NCBI GenBank assembly: GCA_963837335.1
Contig: CAWINS010000084.1
Span: forward strand, 1 to 64,000
DNA: 64,000 nt
Source of the DNA: RYN-230 sp963837335
GTDB lineage: Bacteria > Actinomycetota > Actinomycetes > Streptosporangiales > Streptosporangiaceae
Direction: 5' to 3'
The notes under the pieces were generated by a model that saw only the letters and a list, made by a program, of their open reading frames with translations, was not told the DNA's origin and did not search any database. Shown piece by piece: positions 62,265 through 64,000 of this stretch. Numbering within the stretch: position 1 is the first letter of the stretch; every line of letters begins with the position of its first letter. The position numbers and the translations under genes are program-made.

Positions 62265-63993
62265 TCACGCGCCGCGGCCAGGGCCAGGCCGAGGGCGGCG
62301 GCGTGCCGATGCCCGGCGGCCGGGCCGGCCAGGGTGCCGCCGACGTTGCCCCGCCCGGCGGTGACGCCCCCGGGGAGCGTGCGCAGCAGCACGCCGAGCA
62401 GCTCGTCGTCCCCGGCCGGGCCGCCGACGATCAGGACCTGGCCCAGGTCGCGGCCCAGGGTGCGGAGCGCCCGGGCCAGGTTGGCTGCGAACACGGCCTC
62501 CTTCAGGCGGAGCCGGATCGCCCGCCATTCGGCGGGGCTGTGCCCGCGGTCGAACGGCAGCCAGCCGGCCGGGCCCGCGGCGGCGAGCATGCCCGCAGCG
62601 GCCGGGTCGGCGGGGCCGTCCAGGAACCCGCGGCTCCCGTCCTCGGCCTCGAACCGCTGGTTCCCGTCGAGCCGGACGCACGGGCCCCGCTTGACCCAGT
62701 CGGCCGCGGCGCGGGGCACGCCCAGGGTTTCCGCGACCGCGACGGTGAGCAGCTCCCCCGCGCCCGCCGCGACCACCTCCCCGTCCGGGGCGATGACGTC
62801 GATGGTGCCCGCGCCCACGTCAACCACGACGGCGTCGGGACGGGCGCCCGGCGTGGTACAGGCACCGAGGCGGGCGGCGGCGGGCTCGGTCAGCACGCAG
62901 CTCACTGGGCAGCCGAGCAGGTCAGCGAGCACGGCGGCGTGGTCGTCGCTGGGGCTGAGCCGGTGCAGCGACGAGACCAGGGCGGCCCGGCCCACGCTGC
63001 CCCGCCGGGCGGTGGCGCGGTCCGCCGCGGCGGCCAGGTCCACCGCGAACAGGTCGTCCAGGCTGGTCTCACCGTCCGGGGTGCCGAGCGTGGTGACGGT
63101 GCCGACCGGCCAGCCCGCCAGCTCGGCGCAGGCGGCCCGCAGGCCGATCCGGCGGCCGTGCGCCATGACCCACGGCTCGGCCGAACCGGGGGCGGCCAGC
63201 TCGGGGGACGCCAGCCCCGTGATGGCCGGGCCCGGTCCGGGCGCGGCCTCGGGGGCCAATCCGATCACCCCGTTGCCGTAGTCGAGCAGGGCCCGGCTGA
63301 CCGTGGCTGCGTCCCCGGCCTCCGCGTCGCCGAGCCGCAGCGCGGCGGCCAGGGCGACGGGGTCGGTCAGCAGGGTCAGCGGCTGCCCGGGGCGCCGGAC
63401 CTCCACGGCCAGCCGGGTGCAGGCGGCGGCCGCGGCCACGTCGATCTGGTCGATGACCGGGACCGGGGCGCCGAGGCGGTTGGCGATGAGCACGCCCTCG
63501 TCGCTGCCGGCCAGGACCGCCCCGACCGGGACCCCGGCGGCGAGGAGTTCGCGGAGCGCGGACGCCGCTGCCACGTAGCCGAGGCTGGCGGGCACCAGGG
63601 CCACCCGGGCGGTATCAGCCCGTCCTGGTCGCCGCACTCCTTATCCAGCCAGAAGGGCTCCCCTACGCAGGTCCCGGTGCCGCCCGGCGTGGCCACCCCA
63701 GCGGCGAGCACGCGCAGGCGCCCGGTGTCCGGGGCGATGGCCGGGATGGTCAGCGTCGCGGTACCCACGGCTCGCAGCGGCGCGATCCGGGCCTCATCGA
63801 CCGTGGCGCCCAGCCGCCGCTCGACCCGGCGGACCAGCGCGGCCGCGGCGCGCAGCGATTCCGCCGATCCCTTGCGCCCCCGGGTCGGCAGCCGGTCCGC
63901 CCCCAGCAGCCGCCCGCCGTCCAGCACGACGATCTCGGTCGTCGCGTTCCCGATATCGATCCCCGCAACGACGGTCACCGGGGCGGCGTCCAT
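62261..63993 (-). pseudogene. diol dehydratase reactivase-like ATPase (DdrA family), single frameshift
   Basis: ASKHA-fold ATPase of about 577 residues after repair, from ATG 63993. VTVVAGIDIGNATTEIVVLDGG is the phosphate-1 motif; IAPDTGRLRVLAAGVATPGGTGTCVGEPFWL and VVVDVGAGTIDVIAPDGEV belong to the large subunit of reactivating factors for B12-dependent diol/glycerol dehydratases. Near 63625 the frame shifts; beyond it VALVPASLGYVAAASALRELLAAGVPV continues to 62261. The enzyme exchanges damaged cobalamin in the dehydratase. The dehydratase subunits would be expected upstream, past 64000. The stop overlaps the end of the convergent cyclase gene by 4 bp. Confidence 0.82.
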
Positions 63994-64000
63994 GATCGCG

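Noticed and set aside
1..64000. tRNA, rRNA, riboswitch and insertion-sequence content
   Set aside because: I found no cloverleaf-like block with the tRNA TTCGA arm, no rRNA segment, no recognisable riboswitch core, and no transposase or terminal inverted repeats.

Overview
The window comes from a high-GC actinomycete. Almost every gene has G or C at third codon positions. The content is typically actinobacterial: an XRE/DUF5753 regulator beside an ATP-binding partner, F420-dependent oxidoreductases, a mycothiol-type TIGR03086 protein, LAL-type LuxR regulators, an ECF41 sigma factor and single-domain LigD proteins. Streptomycetales or Streptosporangiales is the likeliest placement, but no rRNA or other strong taxonomic marker is present. 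I see no tRNA, rRNA, CRISPR array, prophage or insertion sequence.

Layout. 1-2.4 kb: frameshifted XRE regulator, divergent ATP-binding protein, class II glutamine amidotransferase. 2.4-4.2 kb: START-domain gene, ArsR and a MarR-GNAT regulator that runs in frame into the ArsR. 4.2-7.7 kb: four-carbon sugar acid catabolism (ltnD-otnK divergent from denD). 7.8-13.9 kb: TetR, VOC protein, SDR, a large DUF4062-STAND ATPase, a PQQ-repeat fragment, a methyltransferase. 14-19.6 kb: a divergent catabolic locus of amidohydrolase versus CoA transferase, citryl-CoA-lyase-like protein, LigB/LigA extradiol dioxygenase and PPOX protein, with two copies of one operator in the shared promoter region. 19.5-24.8 kb: tandem LAL regulators, one intact and one broken by many frameshifts. 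24.9-28.2 kb: small genes, a frameshifted F420-linked pair, and an AbiEii-type nucleotidyltransferase with a small partner gene followed by a 29-bp minisatellite. 28.2-35 kb: LLM oxidoreductase, flippase-like membrane protein, SDR, TIGR03086 protein, LigD-type polymerase, START-YciI fusion, MBL hydrolase. 35.4-41.1 kb: orphan histidine kinase, ECF41 sigma with its epimerase partner, ArsR-MFS pair. 41.1-47.3 kb: amidohydrolase, AlkA-like glycosylase, LipB, XRE-cupin, PAT-like acetyltransferase, LigD phosphoesterase domain, SDR, quinone oxidoreductase. 47.4-55 kb: DHA2 exporter, formaldehyde-dehydrogenase-like enzyme with SDR, DrrAB-type exporter, secreted GH64-like protein. 55-64 kb: two divergent class III cyclase-STAND proteins and a diol-dehydratase-reactivase-like protein that reaches the window edge.

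Three themes stand out. First, at least ten genes carry a TANNNT-like -10 box six or seven bases before the start codon, the mark of leaderless transcripts, and several of these boxes sit inside inverted repeats next to the gene for their likely regulator. Second, five very large signalling ATPases (DUF4062-STAND, two LALs, two cyclase-STANDs) sit in one window. Third, single-base frameshifts are abundant (about ten isolated events plus two dense clusters) in genes whose protein similarity continues cleanly past each break. That pattern points to assembly or polishing errors more than to biological decay, and broken genes here should be read with that in mind.

The most interesting candidates for new biology are the AbiEii locus with its 7-codon relay ORF made by a tandem duplication, the CoA-transferase/citryl-CoA-lyase/LigAB locus with its paired operators, the MarR-GNAT-ArsR read-through, and the divergent cyclase-STAND pair.
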